64,000 nt of DNA from AWTP1-13 sp050248715 (lineage in GTDB: Bacteria > Pseudomonadota > Alphaproteobacteria > Rhizobiales > Hyphomicrobiaceae): assembly GCA_050248715.1 (NCBI GenBank), contig JBFWRV010000028.1, positions 3,760 to 67,759 on the forward strand. The letters run 5' to 3'. The first letter of the stretch is position 1; the number at the start of each line of letters is the position of its first letter. The translations under genes and the position numbers were made by a program. Under the pieces are notes generated by a model. It made no database searches. It saw only the letters and a program-made list of their open reading frames with translations, and was not told where the DNA came from. Below are positions 57,292-64,000 of this stretch, in pieces.

Positions 57292-58251
57292 ATGGCTGAG
57301 GACACGCCGCGCATCGGGTGGATTGGCGCCGGCCGCATGGGAACACCGATGGCCGAACGCCTCATCAAGGCCGGCCACGACGTCACGGTCTGGAACCGTA
57401 CGGCCGCCAAAGCCGAGCCTCTGGCCCGCCTCGGGGGTAAGATCGCCGCGAGTGCAGCCGAGCTTGCCGCCGCCGACATCGTCTTTTCGATCGTCTCCAC
57501 CGGCAAGGACCTGGAGGAGGTCTACTTCGGCCCTCGCGGCGTGGCGTCAGCCGGCGGGAAGCTCCCCAACATCTTCGTCGACTGCTCGACCATCGGCGTG
57601 GAGGAGTCGGCCGCGGTGCGCAAGCGTCTCGCTGGGGCTGGCGCGCAGTATGTCTCCGCGCCGGTGAGCGGCAACGCCAAGGTGATCGTGGCCGGCCGCC
57701 TGTCCGCAGTGGCCTCGGGACCCGAAGCCGCGTTCCGCCGCGTCGAGCCGCTGATCATGGCGTTCGCGCCCGGCGGCGTCTCCTATGTGGGTGAAGGTGA
57801 GCTCGCGCGCGTGTGCAAGATCGCACACAACGTGATGCTGGGCGTCGTCATCGAGAATCTGATCGAGGTCACCCTGCTCGCCAACAAGATGGGGGTGCCG
57901 CGGCACGCCTTCCTGGCCTTCATCAACAACTCCGTGATGGGCTCGGCCTTCACGCGCTACAAGTCGCCCGCCCTGGTCAATCTCGACTGGACCACAACCT
58001 TCACGCCCGAGCTGCTGCGCAAGGACATTGATCTCGGATTGGAGCTCGGGCGCGAGATGGAGGTGCCCATGCCGGTGACCGCGGCCGCCCGCGAGATGCT
58101 GCAGAGCCATATCGGCCGCGCGCGCACGCGCCCGGACGCGAAGAAGATTCTCGCGGCCGACTTCGCCGCGCTGCTGGAGACGATGGCACAGGCCTCGGGC
58201 GTGGAGCTCGAGAGCGAGGACGTGCCCGTGTCAACCGGTCTCGAGCGTTGA
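57292..58251 (+). CDS. NAD(P)-dependent beta-hydroxyacid dehydrogenase family, gene 2
   Basis: This is a 319-residue protein. I-G-W-I-G-A-G-R-M-G-T-P-M is the cofactor loop. V-D-C-S-T-I-G-V-E follows, and V-S-A-P-V-S-G-N-A-K-V is the substrate signature, with S-A-P-V-S-G-N in place of the usual D-A-P-V-S-G-G. K176 in C-K-I-A-H-N is the catalytic Lys. The changed signature suggests a different substrate from the paralogue at 51632. GGGAGGGAAGAAAC precedes the ATG. It is transcribed divergently from the SDR/CoA-transferase operon, whose promoter lies in the 192-base gap; the two sides probably belong to one pathway. Confidence 0.93.
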   Translation: MAEDTPRIGWIGAGRMGTPMAERLIKAGHDVTVWNRTAAKAEPLARLGGKIAASAAELAAADIVFSIVSTGKDLEEVYFGPRGVASAGGKLPNIFVDCSTIGVEESAAVRKRLAGAGAQYVSAPVSGNAKVIVAGRLSAVASGPEAAFRRVEPLIMAFAPGGVSYVGEGELARVCKIAHNVMLGVVIENLIEVTLLANKMGVPRHAFLAFINNSVMGSAFTRYKSPALVNLDWTTTFTPELLRKDIDLGLELGREMEVPMPVTAAAREMLQSHIGRARTRPDAKKILAADFAALLETMAQASGVELESEDVPVSTGLER

Positions 58252-58552
58252 GCTCAGCGACTGCCTGTTGGTCGCTGGGTCGAAGAACCGCAGCCGTCCG
58301 GAAAGCCGCCCCCTAACGCAGGCGACGCCATCGCCGCGGCCCGAAGAGAGCGCCCTGGCTCTCCCGAATGGCAGCCGCGACAATATGCTTGCCCCTCCCG
58401 GCGAGGCTTAGTTGCAAATGCGACGGCGTCGGCCCAATCGGCGCTGAGGGCACGAAGCCGATCTTGGGCGCTCCGTGTCGCGAATGGCCGACATTCAGGT
58501 GTTTCAAGAACGTGAGTTGACGAGGCGGGGTCGGAGCGGCAAGACAGCTTGC
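58252..58552. other. Non-coding spacer before the copper-type operon
   Basis: About 300 bases separate the dehydrogenase from the metal operon. No gene is seen. The Cys-rich protein promoter should lie in the right half. I found no convincing CueR-type palindrome, so the regulator may act elsewhere or be absent. Confidence 0.4.
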
Positions 58553-58873
58553 ATGTATCGGCTCCTTCTGGCTGCCCTGATTGCGGTCGCCGTGGCCATT
58601 GCCCCGGTCGGGGTGGCTTTGGCTGCGGGCAATGCGCTGGCCGAGGCAGCCATGGAGGATTGCCACGGCAAGAAGGCCTCCAAGGAGCATTCCTGCTGCG
58701 ACAAGATGGGCAAAAGCCCTGACCAATGCGGCGTCAAATGCTGCAAGCTGATGGGCATGATCGTCACGCTGGCCGGCATGGAGCCCCCGGTCTTCGCACG
58801 GCCCGAGGCGGTGCATGCACAAAAGCCGCCAGACTGGCGGCTGCGACCGCGACCACCTCGGCCCCGATCCTAG
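58553..58873 (+). CDS. Small Cys-rich secreted protein, probable metal-resistance accessory
   Basis: This is a 106-residue protein. A signal peptide (residues 1-25, M-Y-R-L-L-L-A-A-L-I-A-V-A-V-A-I-A-P-V) ends V-A-L-A-A-G. The mature part has Cys in M-E-D-C-H-G-K-K, E-H-S-C-C-D-K-M-G, D-Q-C-G-V-K-C-C-K-L-M-G-M, with Met close by: six Cys, two His and several Met in under 50 residues. That suits binding of Cu(I) or Ag(I) in the periplasm. A Pro/Arg-rich tail follows. The gene leads an operon with the YtkA/FixH-like, CusB-like and CusA-like genes. No named family recognised. Confidence 0.7.
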   Translation: MYRLLLAALIAVAVAIAPVGVALAAGNALAEAAMEDCHGKKASKEHSCCDKMGKSPDQCGVKCCKLMGMIVTLAGMEPPVFARPEAVHAQKPPDWRLRPRPPRPRS

Positions 58874-58983
58874 TCCTTCCTCAGTGACTGTCGACCACGA
58901 CCGCGCAAGTGCGGCTGTGGATGTGTTGTCGTGGGGTGCCGCCACGCGCGCGCACCCGCCGATCAAGGAAGGATCATCCTGCC

Positions 58984-59376
58984 ATGACTTCAATCCCTCG
59001 CGCGCTCGCCGCGCTCGCGAGCCTTGCCCTCTTTGTTGCCGAGCCCGCCTTCGCGGGCCCCAAAGACTACACGTTCGAACCCGTCAAGGTCGACGTGAAG
59101 AACGGTCCGGGCAGCGAGCTTGCGGTACGTATCGTCCACAAGCCGACCGGCAAGCCGGTCGAGGGTGTCGTGCTCTTTCGCACGCGGCTCGACATGTCGC
59201 CTGACAGCATGGGCGAGATGACCGCCAAGCATGTCGCCCAGCCCTCTGCCGAGCCCGGCGTCTACAACTTCCGCGCCGATCTGACGATGGCCGGCGGGTG
59301 GGCCTTCAAGCTGATGGCGAAGGTGCCGGGCGAGGCCGAGACCGTGCAAGGCACCGTCGTCTTCAAGGCCAAGTAG
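58984..59376 (+). CDS. YtkA/FixH-like secreted beta-sandwich protein
   Basis: This is a 130-residue protein. A signal peptide (residues 1-24, ending E-P-A-F-A-G) is followed by a beta-rich domain. V-D-V-K-N-G-P-G-S-E-L-A-V-R-I-V-H-K-P-T-G-K-P-V is the start of the YtkA-like pattern. M-G-E-M-T-A-K-H-V-A-Q-P-S and E-P-G-V-Y-N-F-R-A-D-L-T-M-A-G-G-W are the characteristic later parts. These proteins travel with RND metal pumps and may hand copper on; Met and His residues in the middle fit this. It is 12 bases before the cusB-like gene. Confidence 0.85.
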   Translation: MTSIPRALAALASLALFVAEPAFAGPKDYTFEPVKVDVKNGPGSELAVRIVHKPTGKPVEGVVLFRTRLDMSPDSMGEMTAKHVAQPSAEPGVYNFRADLTMAGGWAFKLMAKVPGEAETVQGTVVFKAK

Positions 59377-59387
59377 AGGGCACGACC

Positions 59388-60818
59388 ATGAGGACGATTG
59401 CTTGGGTGGGGGCCGCCGTGGCGGCGGCCCTCGCGACCGCCGTCGCCGGCTATCGCGCCGGCTCCGGCGGCTGGCCGCTCCCCGATGCCGCGTGGAAGCA
59501 CGCGGCGTCCACGCCGGCGACGAACGGGGCGAGCGCGGAGGGTTCGATCCTGTACTGGAAGGATCCGGACGGGAAGCCGGACTTCTCGCCAGGCCCGAAG
59601 AAGACGGCGGACGGGCGAGACTACCTCCCCGTCTATGAGGACCAGGAGGCCGATTTCAGGGACGCCAAGCCGGCGGCATCGGCGGCAAAGGCAGGCAAGA
59701 GGATCCTCTACTACCGCAATCCCATGGGCCTGCCCGACACCTCGCCGGTGCCGAAGAAGGACTGGATGGGAATGGACTACATCCCCGTCTACGAGGGCGA
59801 GGAGGATGACGGATCGACCGTCAAGGTGAGTCTCGACCGCGTCCAGCGCTCGGGCGTGCGCAGCGAGCCGGCCGAGATGCGCACCATCGTGCGGCCCGTG
59901 CGGGCGCCGGGAACGGCCAAACCGGATGAACGCACGCTACGTACGATTACGCTGCGTGCCGATGGATTCATCGAGGCGCTGTACGCCGACCAGACCGGAC
60001 TTCACGTCAAGGCGGGCGAGCCCCTGTTCCGGGTCTACAGCCCGCAGATGGTGAGCGCGCAGGTCGACTACAGAACCGCCGTCACCAGCGCGGGGCAAGG
60101 CCCGCGCAGCGAGCCCGGCGCCCTGCAGCGTCTGCGAAATCTCGATGTTCCGGAGACCGTGATCAAGGACCTGCGCAGCAATCCCAGTCCGACAATGTCC
60201 ATCGACTGGCCGTCGCCGGTCACGGGCATCGTCATGCAGAAGAAGGTCGTCGTGGGCCAGATGGTCAAGGCGGGCGAGGAGATGTTCCGTCTCGCCGATC
60301 TCGATACGATTTGGGTCATTGCCGACGTGGCGGAGCAGGACCTGGGGCTGGTGAGAATCGGGTCTCCTGCGAGCGTACGCTTCCGCGCCTACCCCGAACG
60401 GACCTTCAAGGGTCAGGTCACGTTCGTGCTGCACGAGCTGGAATTGGCGACGCGCACGGCCAAGGTGCGCATCGAGGTCGCCAATCCAGACCATTCGATC
60501 AAGCACGAGATGTTCGCCGACGTGGAAATCGATGCCGGTGCCGGAGACGCTGCACGGCTCACAGTGCCCGTCTCGGCGGTGATCGACAGCGGCAATCGGC
60601 AGGTCGTCATCGTCGATCGAGGCGAAGGCCGCTTCGAGCCGCGCCCGATCAAACTGGGCCTGAGAGGCGATGGGTTTGTCGAGGTTTGCGAAGGGCTCAA
60701 GGCCGGCGAAAGCGTCGTCACCACCGCAAATTTCCTCATCGATGCAGAAAGCAACTTGAAAGCCGCGCTCAAGGCCTTCACGGCAGACGGCGAGAAGACA
60801 ATGGAGACCAAGCCGTGA
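59388..60818 (+). CDS. cusB: Metal-efflux RND periplasmic adaptor, CusB-like
   Basis: This is a 476-residue adaptor. One N-terminal helix (T-I-A-W-V-G-A-A-V-A-A-A-L-A-T-A) anchors or exports it. Two tandem copies of the short heavy-metal-binding-domain fold follow: I-L-Y-W-K-D-P-D-G-K-P-D then P-G-P-K-K at about 60-90, and I-L-Y-Y-R-N-P-M-G-L-P-D then P-V-P-K-K-D-W-M-G-M-D-Y at about 105-140. Both lack the Cys of classical Y-x-C-P-M-H copies; the second keeps M-G-M-D. The barrel-sandwich, hairpin and beta-barrel domains follow (W-P-S-P-V-T-G-I-V and P-V-S-A-V-I-D-S-G). It links CusA to an outer-membrane channel. Its stop overlaps the next start (GTGA). Confidence 0.9.
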   Translation: MRTIAWVGAAVAAALATAVAGYRAGSGGWPLPDAAWKHAASTPATNGASAEGSILYWKDPDGKPDFSPGPKKTADGRDYLPVYEDQEADFRDAKPAASAAKAGKRILYYRNPMGLPDTSPVPKKDWMGMDYIPVYEGEEDDGSTVKVSLDRVQRSGVRSEPAEMRTIVRPVRAPGTAKPDERTLRTITLRADGFIEALYADQTGLHVKAGEPLFRVYSPQMVSAQVDYRTAVTSAGQGPRSEPGALQRLRNLDVPETVIKDLRSNPSPTMSIDWPSPVTGIVMQKKVVVGQMVKAGEEMFRLADLDTIWVIADVAEQDLGLVRIGSPASVRFRAYPERTFKGQVTFVLHELELATRTAKVRIEVANPDHSIKHEMFADVEIDAGAGDAARLTVPVSAVIDSGNRQVVIVDRGEGRFEPRPIKLGLRGDGFVEVCEGLKAGESVVTTANFLIDAESNLKAALKAFTADGEKTMETKP

Positions 60819-63800
60819 TTGCGCGCCTCATCCGCTGGTCGGCCACCAATCTGGTCCTCATTCTTATCGGCGCCGTGTTTGCGGCAGGCGCCGGGCTCTA
60901 TGCCGTGCGGCATGTGCCGCTCGACGCCATCCCCGATCTCTCGGACACGCAGGTCATCATCTACACAGAGTACTCAGGCCAGGCGCCGCAAGTGATCGAG
61001 GACCAAGTCACCTATCCCCTCTCGACATCGATGCTGTCCGTTCCGAAATCGCGCGTGGTGCGAGGCTTCTCGTTCTTCGGCGTATCCTTCGTCTATGTCA
61101 TTTTCGAGGATGGCACCGACATCTATTGGGCGCGCTCGCGCGTCCTCGAGTACCTGAGCGCTGCGGCGCGCGATCTTCCTTCCGGCGTGACGCCGACGCT
61201 TGGACCGGATGCGACCGGTGTCGGCTGGGTCTACCAGTATGCCGTCATCGCCGCGAAGCGCTCGCTTGCGGAGCTGCGCTCGACCCAGGATTGGCAGGTG
61301 CGCTTCGCCGTCGCCAAGGCGGAAGGGGTTGCCGAGGTCGCCAGCGTCGGCGGCTTCGTGCGGCAGTACAGCGTCATTGTCGATCCGCGCAGGCTCAAGG
61401 CCTTCGAGATCACGCTCGCCAAGGTGCGCGAGGCAATCCGCGCCTCCAACATGGATGTGGGCGGGCGCGTGGTTGAGCTGGCGGAGACGGAGTTCATGGT
61501 GCGCGGCCGGGGTTATCTGCGCGGCATCAAGGACATCGAGCAGATCGTGCTGAAGGCTGAAGGCGGCGCGCCCGTGCTCCTGCGTGATGTGGCGCGCGTC
61601 GAGCTGGCGCCAGACGAGCGGCGTGGCATTGCCGAGCTCAACGGCGAGGGCGAGGTCGCTTCAGGCATTGCCGTGCAGCGCTACGCCCAGAATGCACTCT
61701 CCGTCATCGAGAGCGTCAAGGCACGCCTCGCCGAGATCAAGCCGAGCCTGCCCGAAGGCACGGAGATCCGGCCCGTCTACGATCGCTCCGAGCTCATCTA
61801 CAAGGCGATCGATACGCTCAGGCGCACGCTGATCGAGGAAAGCGTCATCGTCGCGCTGGTCTGCGTCGTCTTCCTGCTGCACGTCCGCAGCGCCTTCGTC
61901 GCCATCATCACTCTGCCGTTGGGCGTGCTCATCGCCTACATTTTGATGCATGCCCTGGGCCTGTCGTCGAACATCATGAGCCTGGGCGGCATTGCCATTG
62001 CCATCGGCGCGATGGTGGATGCCGCCATCGTCATGATCGAGAATGCGCACAAGCATCTCGAACGGGCCCCCGCCGACAAACCCCGCGGCGAGATCCTGAT
62101 CGAGGCGGCAAGCGAGGTCGGGCCGGCGCTGTTCTTCTCGCTGCTGATCATAACCGTTTCGTTCCTGCCCATCTTCACGCTGGAGGCTCAGGAGGGGCGG
62201 CTGTTCAAGCCGCTGGCCTACACCAAGACCTTCGCCATGGCCGCAGCAGCACTTCTGTCGGTCACCCTGGTGCCGGCACTGATGATGGTCTTCGTACGGG
62301 GCCGCATCGTGCCCGAGCATCGCAATCCCGTGAACCGTCTCCTGATCTGGCTTTATCGTCCGATCATCAGAGCCGTGCTCAAGGCGAAAGCCTTGACGAT
62401 CGGGATCGCGCTCGCCGTCCTCGCGGTCAGCGTCTGGCCGGCAACGCGCCTCGGCTCCGAATTCATGCCGAACATGAACGAAGGCACGCTGCTCTACATG
62501 CCGACCACGCTGCCGGGGCTTTCCCTCACCAAGGCGGCCGAGCTGCTCCAGACGCAAAACAAGATCATCAAGTCGTTTCCCGAGGTCGACTCGGTGTGGG
62601 GCAAGGCGGGTCGCGCCGCGACCGCCACCGATCCGGCGCCGACCGAGATGTTCGAGACCGTCATCAACCTGAAGCCAGAGAGCGAGTGGCGGCCTGGCAT
62701 GACCGTGGACAAGCTCATCAACGAGATGGACAGGGCTTTGCAGTTCCCGGGCGTATCGAATGCCTGGACCATGCCCATCAAGGCCCGCATCGACATGCTG
62801 GCGACAGGCATCCGCACACCTGTCGGGGTCAAGGTTCTCGGGCAGGACCTCAAGGTCATCGAGAAGCTGGCGCGCGACATCGAGGCAGCGATCAGGAGCG
62901 TGCCCGGCACGGCGAGCGCCTTCGCCGAGCGCATCATCGGCGGCTACTACCTGGAGATCGAGCCGGACCGCACCCAGCTTGCGCGCTACGGCCTCCTGAT
63001 CGGCGATGTGCAGCAGGTCATCTCCTCGGCTCTCGGCGCCGAGACGGTGACGACAACGGTTGAAGGCCGCGAGCGTTACGCCGTGAGCCTGCGGTATCCG
63101 CGCGACATGCGCTCCGATCCGCACACGATCTCCCGCGAGGTTCTGGTGCCGCTCGCAAACGGCGCTTCGGTGCCGCTGGGCCAAGTTGCCAACGTCAAGC
63201 TGGTGCAAGGCCCAGCATCGATCCGCACCGAGAACGCGCAGCTCGCCGCCTACATCTTCGTCGATGCGCGCGACCGGGACCTGGGCAGCTACGTGGCCGA
63301 CGCCCGCCGGGCCGTGGCCGAGACGGTCGAATTTCCCCCCGGCTATCACGCCGTCTGGAGCGGGCAGTTCGAATACTACGAGCGCGCCAAGCAGCGACTG
63401 ATGATCGTCGTCCCCCTGACGCTGCTCATCATCCTTCTGCTGCTGTATCTCAACTTCCGCCGCATGACCGAGACGCTCATCGTCATGCTGTCGCTGCCCT
63501 TCGCTTTGGTCGGCGGCGTCTGGCTGATGTGGTGGCTCGGCTTCAATCTGTCCGTCGCGGTCGCGGTTGGGTTCATCGCTCTCGCCGGCGTCGCGGCGGA
63601 AACCGGCGTCGTCATGCTGATCTATCTCGATCATGCCTTCAAGGAACGCGAGGCGCTGGCATTGCGGGAGCGACGGGCCTTGACGCGCGACGATCTGTAC
63701 GCGGCCATCATGGAAGGCGCCGTGGAGCGCGTGCGGCCGAAGATGATGACCGTCGTCGCCATCACGGCCGGCCTTCTGCCGATCTTGTGGAGCCATGGCG

Positions 63801-63979
63801 CCGGCTCGGAGGTCATGCAGCGGATCGCGGTGCCGATGATCGGCGGCATGGCGTCCTCGACGCTGCTGACCCTCGTCGTCATCCCTGCCATCTATGCCAT
63901 GGCAAAGGCCTGGCAGCTCCAATTCGCGGATCGGCAGACGCCGGCGACGAGCGCCCTGCCCGTCGGCGGCAAGGAATGA
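60815..63979 (+). CDS. cusA: Copper/silver RND efflux pump, CusA-like (HME family)
   Basis: This is a 1054-residue inner-membrane pump from a GTG overlapping the cusB stop by 4 bases. M-V-D402-A-A-I-V-M-I-E-N carries the proton-relay Asp. The metal-coordinating methionine triad of E. coli CusA is present with the same spacing (50 and 49 residues). It comprises M562 in L-L-Y-M-P, M612 in P-T-E-M-F-E-T and M661 in R-I-D-M-L-A-T-G. This argues for Cu(I)/Ag(I) rather than Zn/Co/Cd. It moves metal from the periplasm outwards with the adaptor at 59388. No outer-membrane channel gene is seen before the window ends. Confidence 0.95.
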   Translation: MIARLIRWSATNLVLILIGAVFAAGAGLYAVRHVPLDAIPDLSDTQVIIYTEYSGQAPQVIEDQVTYPLSTSMLSVPKSRVVRGFSFFGVSFVYVIFEDGTDIYWARSRVLEYLSAAARDLPSGVTPTLGPDATGVGWVYQYAVIAAKRSLAELRSTQDWQVRFAVAKAEGVAEVASVGGFVRQYSVIVDPRRLKAFEITLAKVREAIRASNMDVGGRVVELAETEFMVRGRGYLRGIKDIEQIVLKAEGGAPVLLRDVARVELAPDERRGIAELNGEGEVASGIAVQRYAQNALSVIESVKARLAEIKPSLPEGTEIRPVYDRSELIYKAIDTLRRTLIEESVIVALVCVVFLLHVRSAFVAIITLPLGVLIAYILMHALGLSSNIMSLGGIAIAIGAMVDAAIVMIENAHKHLERAPADKPRGEILIEAASEVGPALFFSLLIITVSFLPIFTLEAQEGRLFKPLAYTKTFAMAAAALLSVTLVPALMMVFVRGRIVPEHRNPVNRLLIWLYRPIIRAVLKAKALTIGIALAVLAVSVWPATRLGSEFMPNMNEGTLLYMPTTLPGLSLTKAAELLQTQNKIIKSFPEVDSVWGKAGRAATATDPAPTEMFETVINLKPESEWRPGMTVDKLINEMDRALQFPGVSNAWTMPIKARIDMLATGIRTPVGVKVLGQDLKVIEKLARDIEAAIRSVPGTASAFAERIIGGYYLEIEPDRTQLARYGLLIGDVQQVISSALGAETVTTTVEGRERYAVSLRYPRDMRSDPHTISREVLVPLANGASVPLGQVANVKLVQGPASIRTENAQLAAYIFVDARDRDLGSYVADARRAVAETVEFPPGYHAVWSGQFEYYERAKQRLMIVVPLTLLIILLLLYLNFRRMTETLIVMLSLPFALVGGVWLMWWLGFNLSVAVAVGFIALAGVAAETGVVMLIYLDHAFKEREALALRERRALTRDDLYAAIMEGAVERVRPKMMTVVAITAGLLPILWSHGAGSEVMQRIAVPMIGGMASSTLLTLVVIPAIYAMAKAWQLQFADRQTPATSALPVGGKE

Positions 63980-63984
63980 GGGCC

Positions 63985-64000
63985 ATGAAGGGCGGGTTTT
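63985..64000 (+). CDS. Start of a further gene in the Cus operon, cut by the window edge
   Basis: An ATG five bases past the cusA stop opens a frame (M-K-G-G-F) that runs off the window. ATGAGGG seven bases before acts as a ribosome-binding site. Its identity cannot be known from five codons. Confidence 0.3.

Overview
The window reads as chromosomal DNA of a high-GC alphaproteobacterium, most likely of the Hyphomicrobiales (Rhizobiales) type. This rests on the strong GC bias at third codon positions, surE followed closely by a LysM/degenerate-LytM (DipM/NlpD-like) lipoprotein gene, HigBA of the rhizobial kind, many solute-binding-protein transport systems, and an aerobic catabolic gene repertoire. 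No rRNA, tRNA, CRISPR array, intact insertion sequence or prophage was recognised. The genus cannot be fixed from the sequence alone.

Layout. 1-4641: a large arylsulfatase cut by the left edge, a 1.1-kb gene-poor stretch, an enoyl-CoA hydratase-family gene and a small secreted protein. 4929-10335: an RND multidrug-type pump (adaptor plus HAE1 permease) and an L,D-transpeptidase. 10686-13281: an operon for an isoprenylcysteine methyltransferase-like membrane protein, a DUF4287/DUF5655-type protein and a periplasmic coiled-coil protein. 13489-17656: a Rieske oxygenase, a RibD-C/DHFR-like reductase and three hypothetical exported or membrane proteins. 17711-18278: the HigBA toxin-antitoxin pair with a probable operator. 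18758-23412: methylcrotonyl-CoA carboxylase beta chain, glutaredoxin, SurE and the DipM-like factor. 23631-25545: an arylsulfatase pseudogene and an NtaA-type flavin monooxygenase.

25669-35139 is a transport block: a five-gene peptide/opine-type ABC operon whose genes mostly overlap by 1-4 bases, then a complete DctPQM TRAP operon. 35351-44656 holds a macro-domain protein, a 1098-residue membrane protein with an internal domain duplication, a rhodanese, a cystathionine beta-lyase-like enzyme, a histidine-rich exported protein, a cold-shock protein, a subtilisin-like protein that has lost its catalytic residues, and MobA. 45147-51631 is patchier: an orphan Tat-exported TRAP receptor, small genes, a methyltransferase fragment, a phasin-like protein and a lower-GC membrane-protein gene that looks acquired.

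51632-58251 is a catabolic cluster: an SDR lacking its catalytic Tyr and Lys, a family III CoA-transferase, a GMC flavoprotein alcohol dehydrogenase, a frameshifted small protein and two beta-hydroxyacid dehydrogenases. Together these suggest oxidation and CoA activation of an alcohol or hydroxyacid. 58553-64000 is a copper/silver resistance operon: a Cys-rich secreted protein, a YtkA/FixH-like protein, a CusB-like adaptor and a CusA-like pump with the methionine triad conserved. It continues past the right edge.

Several spacers carry palindromic repeat families (4.1 and 15.6 kb; 10.5 and 21.7 kb; 18.7, 28.7 and 52.8 kb). The best candidates for something not yet described are the duplicated-domain membrane protein (36230-39526), the pseudo-subtilisin (43181-43912), the catalytically incomplete SDR inside the catabolic operon, and the low-GC membrane protein (49344-51194).
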